NCBI GenBank assembly: GCA_021234155.1
Contig: JAJEKV010000004.1
Span: 13,982,716 to 14,046,715, forward strand
Length of the DNA: 64,000 bases
Source: Isoetes taiwanensis
Taxonomy: Eukaryota; Streptophyta; Lycopodiopsida; Isoetales; Isoetaceae
Direction of reading: 5' to 3'
Positions within the stretch are counted from its first letter, which is position 1. Every line of letters starts with the position of its first letter. Both the position numbers and the translations under genes were made by a program. Below the pieces are notes generated by a model. It saw nothing but the letters and a program-made list of their open reading frames with translations. It was not told where the DNA came from and searched no databases. Below are positions 41,441 to 52,360 of the stretch, in pieces.

Positions 41441-44065
41441 CTCTTTTTGGGGCGTTCCTGTGCCAGATGGCAATTCCGGCTGCATTATTTCTCGTTCCTA
41501 TTAGTTTTACAGGAACTGAATTAGGATGACATGGCACAGGATCTGGCAAAATTTTCAGATGCTCCTTCACTCCATCCGAAAAACTAAAGTCGCCCTGGAG
41601 TTTGTTGTTTTTTCGAAGCTTTTTGTCTTGTAGCCAGTTTCCGCCATAGATTTCTATCTTGTAGCGAATTTAATCATCATGATTGAGTTTCTTGCTCCAC
41701 TTCGAGAGCTCGGAATACCTATTTTCAATGAAAATGGTCTTGATTTGGAGGCCCTGTGCTTTGCTTACGTGACAAAACCCAGAAACTGAGTTTTTCTGTA
41801 ATGGGGATCCGCCCTCAGAATACATCAACCGAACTTCCATTCCATGATATTGGGCTAGGCCACGTGGCGCCAGGAAAATGCATGCGAGGTAAAAATGCCG
41901 ACCCTATTTCTATTTTGTTTTGTTGAAATTTATGAGATGCCCCTGAATTCTATTTTATTCATGTATTCATGGGATGCCCTTGCTTAGCATAGTATTTTGT
42001 ACCTTTTAAAATTGTTCAAATACCCTGAAGACTTATCTTAAAACTTACGTTAATTCATGAAATGTCCCTAAGATTCTTGATAATTTGCCAAATGCTTTTG
42101 CTACTTAAATTTCAAATGATTGAGACTTATTCTAAACTTATCCTTCAACGTCCTCAATTTTACTAGAACATAGTGCATCTGACTAATCCACATCCTATGT
42201 AGCATTCTCAGTTCCATCAAAATCGAGAAAATCTTGCTCTGCTTTGTGCCTCTGGTTAACGAATTCGACCTTCAATTCTTTCTTGAACTAGATCATGCAT
42301 GCATGCAAGAAACCATTAATTTGTATATAAATTGAAGTGCAAAACTTACGAGGCAATAATTGGCAGTGGTACGAGTTCTCGCATGTTTGTGGTGGTTCTT
42401 CTCATTGCAAGTGCACTTGATCACCTAGAGGAAGGTAAGTGGGAGAGCTATTTGAGTATTTCTTTTGAAGCCTCCTAGAATATTTTGTATTTTTTCATGG
42501 TGGAGGTATAAGGCCCTCCATGACTGTGTGTGATTCTTAGTTATATTTTATTTTTTCCAAGGCAATTTATAAAAGCACCTTGTATCTAATTTATGAAAAT
42601 ACCCATATACTTTCACAAATTATGGAAATGCCCCTATGTCTACCTATTCTTAAAAATACTCTCCATAGCCACACAAAAATTCAAGCTCAAGGAAGACGCA
42701 TTTGTCACTCGCCTCATAGCGAGAAGCCTATCAAAGATGGCTCGAATGCAAAGTAAGCACTAGGGATATTTGCCCTCTAATGCAAATATGAAAAAATTGC
42801 TTTGCTTTCTTTACACAACATCCTAATATATATAGGTTAGGACAGAGTGAGGCCGAACAGATTTGACTATCTATGTTAGGGCACAGTGAGGCTGAACAAA
42901 TCTGGCGATGGGTGCTGCACAACTTTATCAAGTCTCTCAGATGCAACGCCAAAGAATAGAATAGAATAGAGGATGCTTGAAGCTACTAGGTTCATTGTTA
43001 ACTGTGGCAATGGGCACAACAAATTTGCTAATTTGCACAACACAAATCTGACAAGTAAATTAGATTCAAAAATGGACCTTGTAGATAGGATTTGTCAAGC
43101 CAGCGAAGCAGATTTGTGATGGACAAGAATCTGCAGTACATATTGCTCTGTTGAATTACATGGGCATTTCCTTAATTTATGAAAATACAAGGTATTTTCA
43201 TAATTTTGATAGAATACAAAGGTAACATTGTTGATTGTGGCGTATATCCAAGAGGCATTCCCCAACTTGATTAATGGTCTGAGACTCAAATCTTGGTTAT
43301 GTATTAGATATTTGGTGGTGGTATCACATGTTTTGGTCAAGTGTCTACTATTATTTCTGTGTTAATATGAAATTTTCTTATGTTTTTCAAGAAAGAAATA
43401 TAGATATAAAATATGTCCTTCAATTTAGATGGAAGTTTGCTTGATATTTGAATAAAGTATGGTGTGCTTCAAGAAAACAAGTGGTTTGATAGTGGTTACT
43501 TATGAGACAAGTGTTTTTTTGGGAGCCTTATGATGAGTAACCACTCTGAATAGCTACATCAAATTAGGTAAAATCTATGAACAATTACCATAACAGTCAA
43601 CTGGTATTGAAACTATGCGACAAACCACATCCATTTTATAATGTACACCGTGATAATAGAAAACTAGCATGAATAACCACCATGGCATTTAAATTAGTAT
43701 GAAAAACTAATGCATATACTACTTTGACTTTGTGACAATAGAAAGCCAACATAAACAACCGTTGCCATATTTAAAGTAGTGTGAAAAACCATGCTCAACC
43801 CACCATCAATTTGATAAACTGTGCTACATTAGAAAACCAACATGAATTACCACTATTGATGCTAGAAACCATGTAATAAACTAATATCGGTTTTTATAAA
43901 TGACGCTATAACAAAAAATCAACATGGATAACCATGTACTAGTTATGAAAACCACTATATTATGTGGTTTTTGTGAAGAATGAAAATTTTAGCATAAAAA
44001 ACCACCTTTATAGTGGTTTACTAGTGGTTTATTATAGTGGTTAAATTTTTGGGTGCCTTGTGTTA

Positions 44066-46375
44066 ATCTCGACCTCCACCTTACCTCAACATCGACTTCA
44101 CCCTTGGCCCCAATGCCTTCCTCCCATTGTTATTCTTTTTTTCGCTTTTTGAGTTAAATTATCCTATTTTTTGGGCATTTCACTCCTTGCTATATGGGCA
44201 CGTTGACCTTACTTTGTTTATTTGCATTTGTTTTTTTGTTATGTCTTCTGAGGTGAGGCATTTTCAACTCTTGTGCATCTGCTTATATGTTCGGATATTC
44301 TTGGGACAATAATTTTAGAACTAGTCATATTGTTGCTTTCTCCATTGTGTTTGAGACTTATGCATGTCTTTACATTCACAATTGGAACCGATGCATTAAC
44401 TTTGGACATTTTTTGACACATATTGGCACGTATTCTTTTCTCTGCATTCATGCAGTTGGACCTCAAACATTGGCATGCTTTGTTTTACTCTCTAGGAAAT
44501 GTTTGGTAAATATATTATGAGTTTGACATTTTTGCAATTGGAGTTGAAGGTTACCTCGGAATTGTTTCTCCTTGTGCATGTTGCGTTGCGGATATTGGGT
44601 ATTCTATTTTTTGCAAGACACTGTCACGGGGTCTTTTTTGCTAGGGGTCTCCTCAGCCTTAGGGAAGATCATCTTCACCGTTGAGTTGTTTTGGTGGGCA
44701 ATGTTCGGAACCTTCTTTTAACTTTTGCATATTGTAGTTAAAAATTTTACTTCTAACCTACCCTTGACATTAACGTGGTTAACGTTGTTTTTGCTTTCAT
44801 GTGGTGTTATATTTGGGGCATTTTTTCCTTGCCATATATGGCTCATTCCGCAGTCTTAGTTTATTTGCACTTTGATTTGTCCTTGGCTTGTCCATTAGAA
44901 GATTACTGCATTATTCTAATAGACCATCATGGTGACCATCGGTGATCACATGTTGGGGTTGGCTGCCATAGCTACATATGTTTTTTTTGTCTCGAATTTG
45001 TCTGCAACTAACATCTCAACTCTCTCCTTTTTAGTAGCTAAGACTTTCCATGGATCGTTTTTGCTACTAACATGTCCCTTCATATAGTCATTGTGTTTTT
45101 GATTCATTTATCATGTCCATTACTTTTTTGCTTTATTATTTCAGACCATACGTATGGCCCTAGCTTTATTCATCATACGTCACTTTACCTAGTCATTGTA
45201 TTTTCATTTGTCCTTTTCTACTATATGGCTCACCTCCTTGCACTCCACCCTGACCTAGGCACTTTGACCTCCATCTTCTCCTTTTCATTGGCCATAACCT
45301 CACCTTTGACTTCTTAAGCCTCATTTTTGCTCGATTTACTGTGATTCACATTAACCTTCATCTCACTTTTTCATCTTAACCTTGCTCTTGAGTTGCGCTA
45401 ACATGTCTACAACCTCTTCCTCATCCCTCGTTTGTAAGAGTCTTATTCATTTTGGGGCCTTTTGTCGTGGTTTTAGGCATGTGGTATTATTTTTCTTATG
45501 ACATCAACACACATTTCTACGCTGCTAACCTGAACCAGACCTTTACTCCTCGCTCTCCTATTCTTGTTCCAAACCATTGCACAGATCTTATGACCCTCTT
45601 TGCTAGGGGCAACCATGTCCTATTTGGCACCTTGTCGTTTGGCATCGTGTTCTTGACATTGTTCTTTACAATTTTTCAGTTTTTCTGGCCCTATCATTAG
45701 ACGTCATTTGCATATTTGTTATTTCGCTTTCTCCTTTGCGACATATTTATCCTTTGTAGCATATTCACCTAGTTGTTTTAGACTTCATGTAGTATTATCA
45801 TATTGTATATTCTTTCCTTGGTTTTTAAGTTATGGGGAACTTCATCCATTATTGTGCCTCGCTAACTCGATCATTCTTCATTTTTCTACTATCTGGCTCA
45901 CCTCCTTGCACTCCACCCTGACTTTGGCACTTTTGACTCCATCTTCTCCTTTTCATTGGCCATAACCTCGCCTTTGGCTACTTCAGCCCCCCTTTTGCTC
46001 GATTTACGTTGATTCACATTAACCTTAATCTCAATTTTTCACCTTAACCTGCTCTTGTTTTGTGCTAACATGTCTACAACCTCTTCCTCAATCTTGTCCC
46101 TCGTTTGTAAGAGTATTATTCATTTTGGGGCATTTGTCATGGCTTTAGGCATGTGGTATTATTTTTTTTTATGACATCAACACCCATTTCTACGCTGCTA
46201 ACCTGAACCAAACCTGCACCTTCCTTCTTGACTTTTCTCTTAATTTGTGCTGATATATCTGCCACTTCTACCTCAATCTTCTCCCTTATTCATCGCACAC
46301 ATATCCTATTTGGCAAGTTGTAGTTTGGCGTCATGTTCTTGAAGTTCTTCTGTACAGTTTACGTTTTTCCAGCAC
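44066..46375. repeat. degenerate tandem duplication, unit about 665 bp
   Basis: The segment from about 45220 to 45560 (GGCTCACCTCCTTGCACTCC ... TTTCTACGCTGCTAACCTGA) is repeated at about 45885-46215 with 5-10% differences by eye. The rest is T-rich with no gene. ORFs such as 45072-45317 are by-products of base composition. Confidence 0.7.
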
Positions 46376-47059
46376 TATCCTTATATTATACATCATTTGC
46401 AAATTTGCTATTTAGCTGTGTCTGGATGTGCCAAATATTGCGTTTGGCACTCCATTGCAGTTTTGTGACATGGGTTTCTCTTGGCTCATTTTTTTATTTT
46501 TGATGCTTATCGTTCTCTAGATGTGGAGTATATTGAGTTATTGTGCAGGAGATATTCTCTTTGGCGCATTCTAATGCATGGTGCTAGTCCTGCCTAATTC
46601 TAGTTGTCTTGGGGAATTCATTTCTAGCTGGCTGTTGCGATCTTTTTCCCTGTACATTGTGCTATCATTGTGCGTGGTGCATTGTGCTATCATTATACAT
46701 CATTTGCTGGGGAATTCATTTCTAGCTAGCTGTTGAGATCTTTTTTCACAGTGCATTGTGCTATCATTCATTATACATCATATTTGCTATTTAGCTTACA
46801 TATTGCGTTTGGCACTCCATTGCAAATTTGTGACATGGGTTTCTATTGAACCATTTTTTATTTTTGATGCTTATCTTTCTCTAGATGTGGCATATATTGA
46901 GTTATTGTGCATGAGGTATTATCTTGGGCACATTCTAATTTTGTGCAGGGTGCTAGTCCTGCCTAATCCTAGTTGTCTTGGGCAATTCATTTCTAGCTGG
47001 TTGTTGAGATCTTTTTTCACTGTACATTGTGCTATCATTGTGCATTGTGCTATCATTAT

Positions 47060-47740
47060 ACAATATGGTAGTTGGGTCACGAATTTTAGCGTTTGGTTAA
47101 TTTCGTGCTGCCACGTGGCGTTCAATTCCATTGCAAAATGGTATTCGGGTCGTCCATTCCGCATCTCCGGTTTCCATCCGGTTAACAGCAAAAAATGCTC
47201 TGTTTTTGTTTGGCTTGTTCGATGCTTGTTCGATGCTTGTCGAGCAAAGAATGCTCTGTTTTCCCGAGCTCTGTTTTTGCCGAGCAAAGAATGCTCTGTT
47301 TCTTCCAAGCAAAGAATGCCGAACACAAAGGGCTTGGCTTGGCTTGTTCAATGCTTGCCAAACAGGGCAAAAGCATGGCGAACAGATGCTTGACGATGGA
47401 GGTCTCACAGCCGGAGTTGGATGGCGAACAAGGCAAAAGCATGGCGAACAGATGCTTGCGAAACAGGTCTCACGGCCGGAGTTGGATCTTCTGGGCTGGC
47501 TCTGTTTTTTCAGGGCTTAAAGATCTTCAACGGCAGCTAAGAAACTATTAGCAGAGCAAAGGCAACGATTAGCAAAGCAAACAGAGCAACTACTAACCGA
47601 CCCGCCATAGCCGACCTTCATCGCCTCAGCCATAGCGGACCTTCAGCGCCATAGCGGACGCCCCAGCCATAGGGGACCTTTAGTGCCATAGCCAGCGCCA
47701 TAGCTGTGAAACAGGGATCGTTCCCCAACTACCATATTGT
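47060..47740. mobile_element. 681-bp TIR element (ACAATATGGTAGTTGGG ends)
   Basis: 17-bp perfect terminal inverted repeats at 47060-47076 and 47724-47740. The inside has GC-richer DNA with repeats of GAGCAAAGAATGCTCTGTTT and GGCGAACAGATGCTTG and CCATAGCGGACC-type repeats; no transposase. It directly abuts hairpin P2, and the pair is flanked by ATAC (about 47058-47061 and 47845-47848) relative to the empty site. Confidence 0.7.
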
Positions 47741-47844
47741 GGGTGCAAGGCAATTGGGACCGCATTCCGGCGTTGACCGGTGGGGTCCCGCGACCGGCGG
47801 GCCACCGGTCCACGCCGGAATGCGGTTCCAATTGCCTTGCACCC
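47741..47844. repeat. long near-perfect hairpin, 18-nt loop (P2)
   Basis: Arms of 43 nt (47741-47783 and 47802-47844) pair with two mismatches. The loop is 18 nt, as in P1 at 3693-3807, and contains CGCGACCGGCGG, which differs from P1 by one base. The arms also share a TTGGGACC block at a similar offset but are otherwise different in sequence. Confidence 0.85.
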
Positions 47845-48570
47845 ATACATCATTTGCCGGGGAATTCTTTTCTAGCTAGCTGTTGCGATCTTTTTTCACA
47901 GTGCATTGTGCTATCATTATACATCATATTTGCTATTTAGCTATGTCTGGTTGTGCCCACTATTGCGTTTGGCACTCCGTTGCAATTTTGTGACATGGGT
48001 TTCTATTGGACCATTTTTTGTGGGTGGTGCTATTTATTTCCACCCTGAGGGTGACGCAAATTTCTATTTATTATGTTTTTTCTTCCACCCGCTGGGTGAC
48101 GCTTTTTCTCCACCCTCCGGGTGATGCTATCTTCTCTTTTTCATGTATTGTTGATTTTTTCCTCATTACTAATCGCTAACATTGATTTGAGTGCTTGTTG
48201 TTGTGCAGCTTGCCGCTTCACCGTCATGCATGTTCTTGTTCTCTTCAAGGGGGGTTCACAGTTTTGGGCGTATAACTCATCTGCATGCACGGGTAGGGGG
48301 TTTTTTGGACCCATTTTCGTACATATACGGTCGGCAGGGGGTCCTTTTTCTGGTATTTTTTGCACTATCCTAGGTAATTTTATTCGAAAGGGGTCAAAAT
48401 TTGCTTTTAAAAATCCGTATACAGGGGGGTTTTTTGCCACCCCATGCACGCAGATGGCATATCCCCCTTATACATGAGTGAATCCCCCTTGGTTCTCTTT
48501 AACCGCTAATGGGTGCCTTCTATATATTCCAATTCTTCTCGCGCTCACAGTCGATGGCGCTCCTCTTCTT

Positions 48571-48635
48571 CTCCCTCTCGCTACGTTTTTTTTTTTTTTT
48601 TTTTTTTTTTTGAAGGACGACTCCCTCTCGCTACG
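48571..48635 (-). mobile_element. extremely truncated LINE tail with 15-bp target duplication
   Basis: CTCCCTCTCGCTACG occurs at 48571-48585 and 48621-48635. Between them are 26 T and GAAGGACGA only. On the minus strand this is a LINE 3' terminus (...TCCTTC plus poly-A), matching the ends at 28.2 kb and 61.8 kb (GTTCTTC plus poly-A). Confidence 0.85.
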
Positions 48636-48746
48636 TGCTTCGTGACCCGACTCAACACTTTGGGGTTTCGCGGCGGCTGGGCTTATAGTTTAGGAAGTTC
48701 TCTGGTAGTCGGCCGGTTTTGTGTCTCTTGCGAGTCCCTTCCCAGA

Positions 48747-48890
48747 ATCGCATCGATCCGAGCCATCGGATCACCATTCTGGGCAGGGACGAGCTATTAT
48801 ATAAGGCTCTTCTTCCTTCGGGGCCAGTTATCGGCGTCTTCTCACAACAGCACTTCTTCCATTCTCATTGCTTCCCTCCCTTCCCACCCT
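48747..48890 (+). promoter_or_regulatory. TATA-containing promoter-like repeat, copy 2
   Basis: Close copy of 31376-31515 with TTATATAAGGCTCTTCTTCC. Immediately upstream, GCCGGTTTTGTGTCTCTTGC...CCCAGAAT (48712-48750) recurs at about 49969-50005 without the TATA part, suggesting this copy is bounded by a short direct repeat. Confidence 0.55.
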
Positions 48891-50187
48891 GCTTGTTAGG
48901 GGCGCGCATCATTTTTTCACATCTGTTTGTTCATGCACTCTTTGTTGTTATTCACCTTGGGTGTTGCTATAATCATGTTTTTCTTTTTTCGGCATCATGC
49001 CGCATTATTCTCCACCTGCGGGTGATGCTGTTTATTTCCACCTTGAGGGTGATGCACATCTCTTTTCACATGGTTATTCTTCCACCCATGGGGTGATGCT
49101 CTTCTCCACCCTACGGGTGCTGCTATCTCCCTTTTATGCAATGTTATTTTCATATGTCTTCATCGCTCACATCATTGGGGTGCTTGTTGTTGTATGGATT
49201 GCTGCATCACTGCACTCTTTGTTGTTGTCCACCTTGGGTGTTGCTATAATCATGTTTTTCTTTTTTCATCGGCATCATGCCGCATTATTCTCCACCTGCA
49301 GGTGATGCTGTTTATTTCCACCTCGAGGGTGACGCATATTTCTTTTCACGTGATTGTTCTCCACCCGTTGGGTGACGCTTTTTCTCCACCCTACGGGTGA
49401 TGCTATCTCCACCTGCGGGTGATGCTGTTTATTTCCACCTCGAGGGTGACGAATATTTCTTTTCACATGATTGTTCTCCACCCGTTGGGTGACGCTTTTC
49501 TCCACCCTAGGGGTGATGCTCTCTCCTTTTTTGCTATGTTCTTCATATGTTTTTAGCGCTCATATCGTTGGGGGCTTGTTGTTGTGCGGCTTGCCTCGTC
49601 ACTGCCATGTATGTTTGATTTTCTCTAACCGTTCACGGGTGTTTTTTAGGGTTCTTTGTGTTGCTTGCAAGTTTTATGCCGTCTTCCGGGGTCCTGTTTT
49701 TTTTGGGGTTCGCCATCAACCCATCTCCTTCGGTTCTCCAGGCAACACATTCAAGGTTGTTGGCGACCATTTCTCATTAGGGTTTTCCTCGAAAACCCGA
49801 AAGGGCGGGGTTTTTTATCCCGATGAGAAGTTGTCACCATTACCCTTCTATACTGCCTGTGCACATTTCTTGTTTTTCCAGGGTAGTCCGATATTGTTCC
49901 TATGGTTGGCTACCCCTCTCTATTCTTCAAACATTGTATACTGCTGCTGTGATGAATGACAAGCCTAGCCGGTTTTATGTCTCTTGTGAGTCTCTTCCCA
50001 GAATTCTAGGTTTAAGGAATAATGGTTTGTGCATGTGTAAGATGAAGCCATGCATTAAAGCCCTCTCAAACACTCACCCTACACACGATTACAAGTAAAC
50101 TCCCACTTGGTGAATCTATAGCTTAGTTAATGGAGTCTCTTTGATATGAGCTTTTGATCTTTGAAATGTATTATAACTAGTTATGGT

Positions 50188-50208
50188 GCCCGGCGTTGCC
50201 GGGCCTAG
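50188..50208 (+). repeat. GC hairpin followed by CTAG|T, candidate Helitron 3' end
   Basis: GCCCGGC-GTT-GCCGGGC (50188-50204) then CTAG and T. The arrangement fits a Helitron terminus, but the hairpin is unusually close to the end and no partner 5' TC end or Rep/helicase was found. Confidence 0.35.
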
Positions 50209-50400
50209 TGACAATTTGAAAGGTAGTTGTTTAATGCTCAAAAACGTGTTGGGGCATGTATTTCTTTTTGTTGGGGGCTCAACCGCCTGGGGCACTCGCT
50301 CAATAGTGATCACTGGTGACCGTCCCGCATATAGCCTAATTGCAAGGGGTCATAAATAAAAAAAGAAGTTAATGCGAAGGAAGTTTTGGGGTTGGGGATT

Positions 50401-50429
50401 TTGTTTTTTTTTTTTTTTTTTTTTTTTTG
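50401..50429. repeat. poly-T tract
   Basis: About 25 T in a row after GATTTTG, followed by GGGGATTTGGAGGTTGGGG, an approximate repeat of the sequence just before the tract (GGGGTTGGGGATTTTG). It could mark another short LINE tail. Confidence 0.6.
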
Positions 50430-50894
50430 GGGATTTGGAGGTTGGGGCATAAATACAAAAAGAAGTTAATGTGAAGCATTTGGTTGGATGGAGTAGGTGA
50501 TGCGAGACAATGAAGTATGATGTTCAAGTTAGAATCACCATATAAAGATGATATAAAGATGGTGCAAGAAGGTATGGCTATATGTAGAGAGCTCTAACTT
50601 CAAGTCAATGCTCCATGAGATGGGATACTGTCATGTAGATGCTTTCAAATTGTATTTTGTTGGTTGGATGGCCAAGTTATTTAAGTAGTAAATATTACTC
50701 AAGAGGCAAAATGCCTAGGATTCCATATGCTAAGAGGTTGGGTGATACACTATAATTTGAGGCATCACTATATAGATTGTTTTACAATGCTATATAGATT
50801 GTTTTATAATGCTATATTGCAATTTGATAAGATGTTCACAAAAGTCGTATTTAATTAAAGTGGGACAAATCTTGAATTTTGGGACTCGGACTGA

Positions 50895-51332
50895 AAATGG
50901 GACTCACACACCATAAAAGACGTCCCCGAGATTAACACCTCGCAGATCCCAGTGAAAACAGAGCATAAAATAGTGTATCCGAGGCCCAGAGCTAAGGAAA
51001 TTATTGAATGGTGCCTGGCACGGGGATTCGAAGTGGCCATATGGTCTTGTATGGCAAAGAAAAATATTGTCAATGTTCTTGGTGTTCTCGGCATTTCAGT
51101 TTTGAAGTTCAAGTTCGTTTGGGGAAACGAAAGGGTCGAGCATGTGAAGGACCTCGATCCAGCCATCACAAAGGGGAAGCCTATAATGGTGAAACGGCTG
51201 GACAGTGTTTATGAGCAATTCCAGGACTTTGGCAAACACAACACGCTGATCATAGACGACTCCGCCTACAAGTGCTATCATAACGCGCAAAATACAATCA
51301 TTGCTAAGCCATATCGACCAAGAAGAATATGA
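50895..51332 (+). pseudogene. FCP1/NIF-type HAD phosphatase fragment
   Basis: Open from 50895 (after an in-frame TGA at 50892) to TGA 51332; the first alternative start is GTG 50952. Recognisable blocks are VYPRPRAKEIIEWC, FEVAIWSCMAKKNI, KPIMVKRLDSVYEQF and NTLIIDDSAYKCYHN, which match the core of the NLI-interacting-factor/CTD phosphatase domain (HAD superfamily, dephosphorylates Ser/Thr on targets such as the RNA polymerase II tail). The N-terminal catalytic D-x-D-x-T motif is not present in frame, so the enzyme would be inactive. Coding sense may resume in other frames up to about 51502 (MKAMDDKYFGEQEE then stop). This domain occurs in plant genes and in some large DNA viruses. Confidence 0.7.
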
Positions 51333-51603
51333 GACAGATAGGTGGTTGTCCTTCGGACTCATCTGCCTTGGCGGAATCCCTCTTTGCCATTCTTGTCGCC
51401 GATGTGCTTACTTAACTATCCGAGCCTCACGGAACCCGATCCAGAGAGCAAGCCGATCATGAAAGCTATGGACGACAAATACTTTGGTGAACAAGAAGAG
51501 TGACCCCTGCTTTCAGATAGTCAAATTGTGTGAATATTGTAATCGAACTTGAACACATGTATTGACCATTTTGTAATGAATATACTTGTATATTGAGTTT
51601 TCG

Positions 51604-51637
51604 ATGCCTTTCTCGACTCACGAGTCGAAAAGGCATG
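51604..51637. terminator. hairpin after FCP1-like ORF
   Basis: ATGCCTTTCTCGACTC and GAGTCGAAAAGGCAT form a 15-16-bp stem around a 2-nt loop, about 100 bp after the last coding-like stretch. A second version lies at 51704-51735. Function as a transcript 3' hairpin is inferred from position. Confidence 0.5.
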
Positions 51638-51703
51638 CTTGTCGTGTTTGATGAAATGCTTGTACAATCTATTATGATAATGCTTGTACATTGGGTTTCA
51701 CGG

Positions 51704-51735
51704 ACTTTCTCGACTCGCGAAGTCGAAAAAGACAC
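51704..51735. terminator. second CTCGACTCGCGA hairpin
   Basis: CTTTCTCGACTCGCGAAGTC and GAAAAAG form an imperfect copy of the hairpin at 51604. A third partial motif (CTCGACTCGCGAAC) is at about 52463. These repeats occur only inside the 50.84-52.63 kb element. Confidence 0.5.
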
Positions 51736-51799
51736 TACTCCGACGCCATTGGATGCGGTTGTATGGAATGAATGTTCTCCGCTGTAATTTGATTTCAAC

Positions 51800-52360
51800 G
51801 CTTTTTGACTAATGACACCGTAATTGTTAATCATACTCTCCTTGCTCCGTGGTTCGTGCACGATCCGACACCGCAAAGCATCCCGCCAGGCATCACGTAG
51901 ACCGCTCCAGCGGCACGGATCCCGCTCAAAGGCGGAAGAAAACCGCTTCGAACAGATCCCTGGCCACGCTACACTTTGCCCTACCTTTGGGACAAGGTTG
52001 CTTCGCGAATTCAGAGGTTGCTCGCTACACCACGAATAAAGAACGGCGAAGAACAAAGAGAAAGTCCAGAAGCTCAAGGCATATTGCAAGCATTGCATAA
52101 CATCCACGGAGGTTGGGGAAGGAGCATATTCGATGAAAGGTCATGCGGAGGCGAGTGGAGAAGTCGGGTGGACAGGTCGGCCGGTAGCTCCAGAGGCACC
52201 TCCACGTGAGGCATTCCAAACTCTTCAGGTTGCCCCCAAGGCTTACAGACGGCATGAAGAAGCGCCACAAGTTAATCCCCTAAGGTGGACCACCTACCAA
52301 GATGATGTGATCAGTAGTGACAAAGAAGACCGCCATGGTCTCTCAAGGTCCGATGTAAAA
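51800..52360 (+). pseudogene. second decayed ORF in the TIR element, unknown
   Basis: GC-richer coding-like sequence whose sense shifts between frames. Segments include WDKVASRIQRLLATPRIKNG (about 51985-52044), which looks helical, then a basic Lys/Arg run (about 52035-52075) and a Pro/Ala/Glu-rich part (52133-52290). No family recognised. It lies between the CTCGACTCGCGA hairpins. Confidence 0.3.

Larger units (their letters stand above)
39243..44062. mobile_element. 4.82-kb TIR DNA transposon (CACTA- or PIF-like), non-autonomous
   Basis: Ends are CACAAGGCACCCAAAA (39243) and the inverse TTTTGGGTGCCTTGTG (ending 44062), flanked by the 3-bp duplication TTA (39240-39242 and 44063-44065). Subterminal zones (39260-39950 and 43480-44050) are dense in TGGTT/AACCA motifs, as in CACTA elements. 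The flanks belong to the same surrounding repeat family. No transposase is visible. The interior holds plant-gene-like exons on the minus strand (40.6-41.4 kb), so it may be a gene-capturing element. Confidence 0.7.
46376..48015. repeat. tandem repeat of about 410 bp, interrupted by a composite insertion
   Basis: The phrases TTTGGCACTCC and GTGACATGGGTTTCT recur near 46445, 46808 and 47968, and TTCTAGCTRGCTGTTG recurs near 46622, 46719 and 47870. Unit 2 is split at 47060/47845 by the TIR element plus hairpin P2. The intact copy at about 46690-46710 (CATTATACATCATTTGC) serves as the empty site. Confidence 0.75.
48040..49519. repeat. cassettes of short CACC...GGGTG palindromes
   Basis: Fifteen 17-18-bp units of the form CCACCY-N-GGGTGAYGC lie at 48040, 48085, 48110, 49012, 49038, 49082, 49106, 49292, 49318, 49361, 49386, 49409, 49435, 49478 and 49502. 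They fall into a fixed order of four types: a CCACCTGCGGGTG, b CCACCTYGAGGGTG, c CCACCCGTTGGGTG, d CCACCCTACGGGTG, giving b-c-d then three times a-b-c-d. Two extra CACCTTGGGTG units are near 48953 and 49230. All units could fold into short hairpins. The surrounding DNA is T-rich. Confidence 0.8.

Noticed and set aside
46758-47551. ORFs of 118-211 codons around the TIR element
   Set aside because: They span the insertion boundary and repeated motifs, so they are composed of unrelated pieces.
48712-50005. Short LTR element bounded by GCCGGTTTT...CCCAGAAT repeats
   Set aside because: The direct repeats are only about 38 bp and there is no primer site, polypurine tract or target duplication.
51466-52107. 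213-codon minus-strand ORF
   Set aside because: It runs across the intergenic hairpins and opposite coding-like plus sequence, has no motif, and is probably a shadow.
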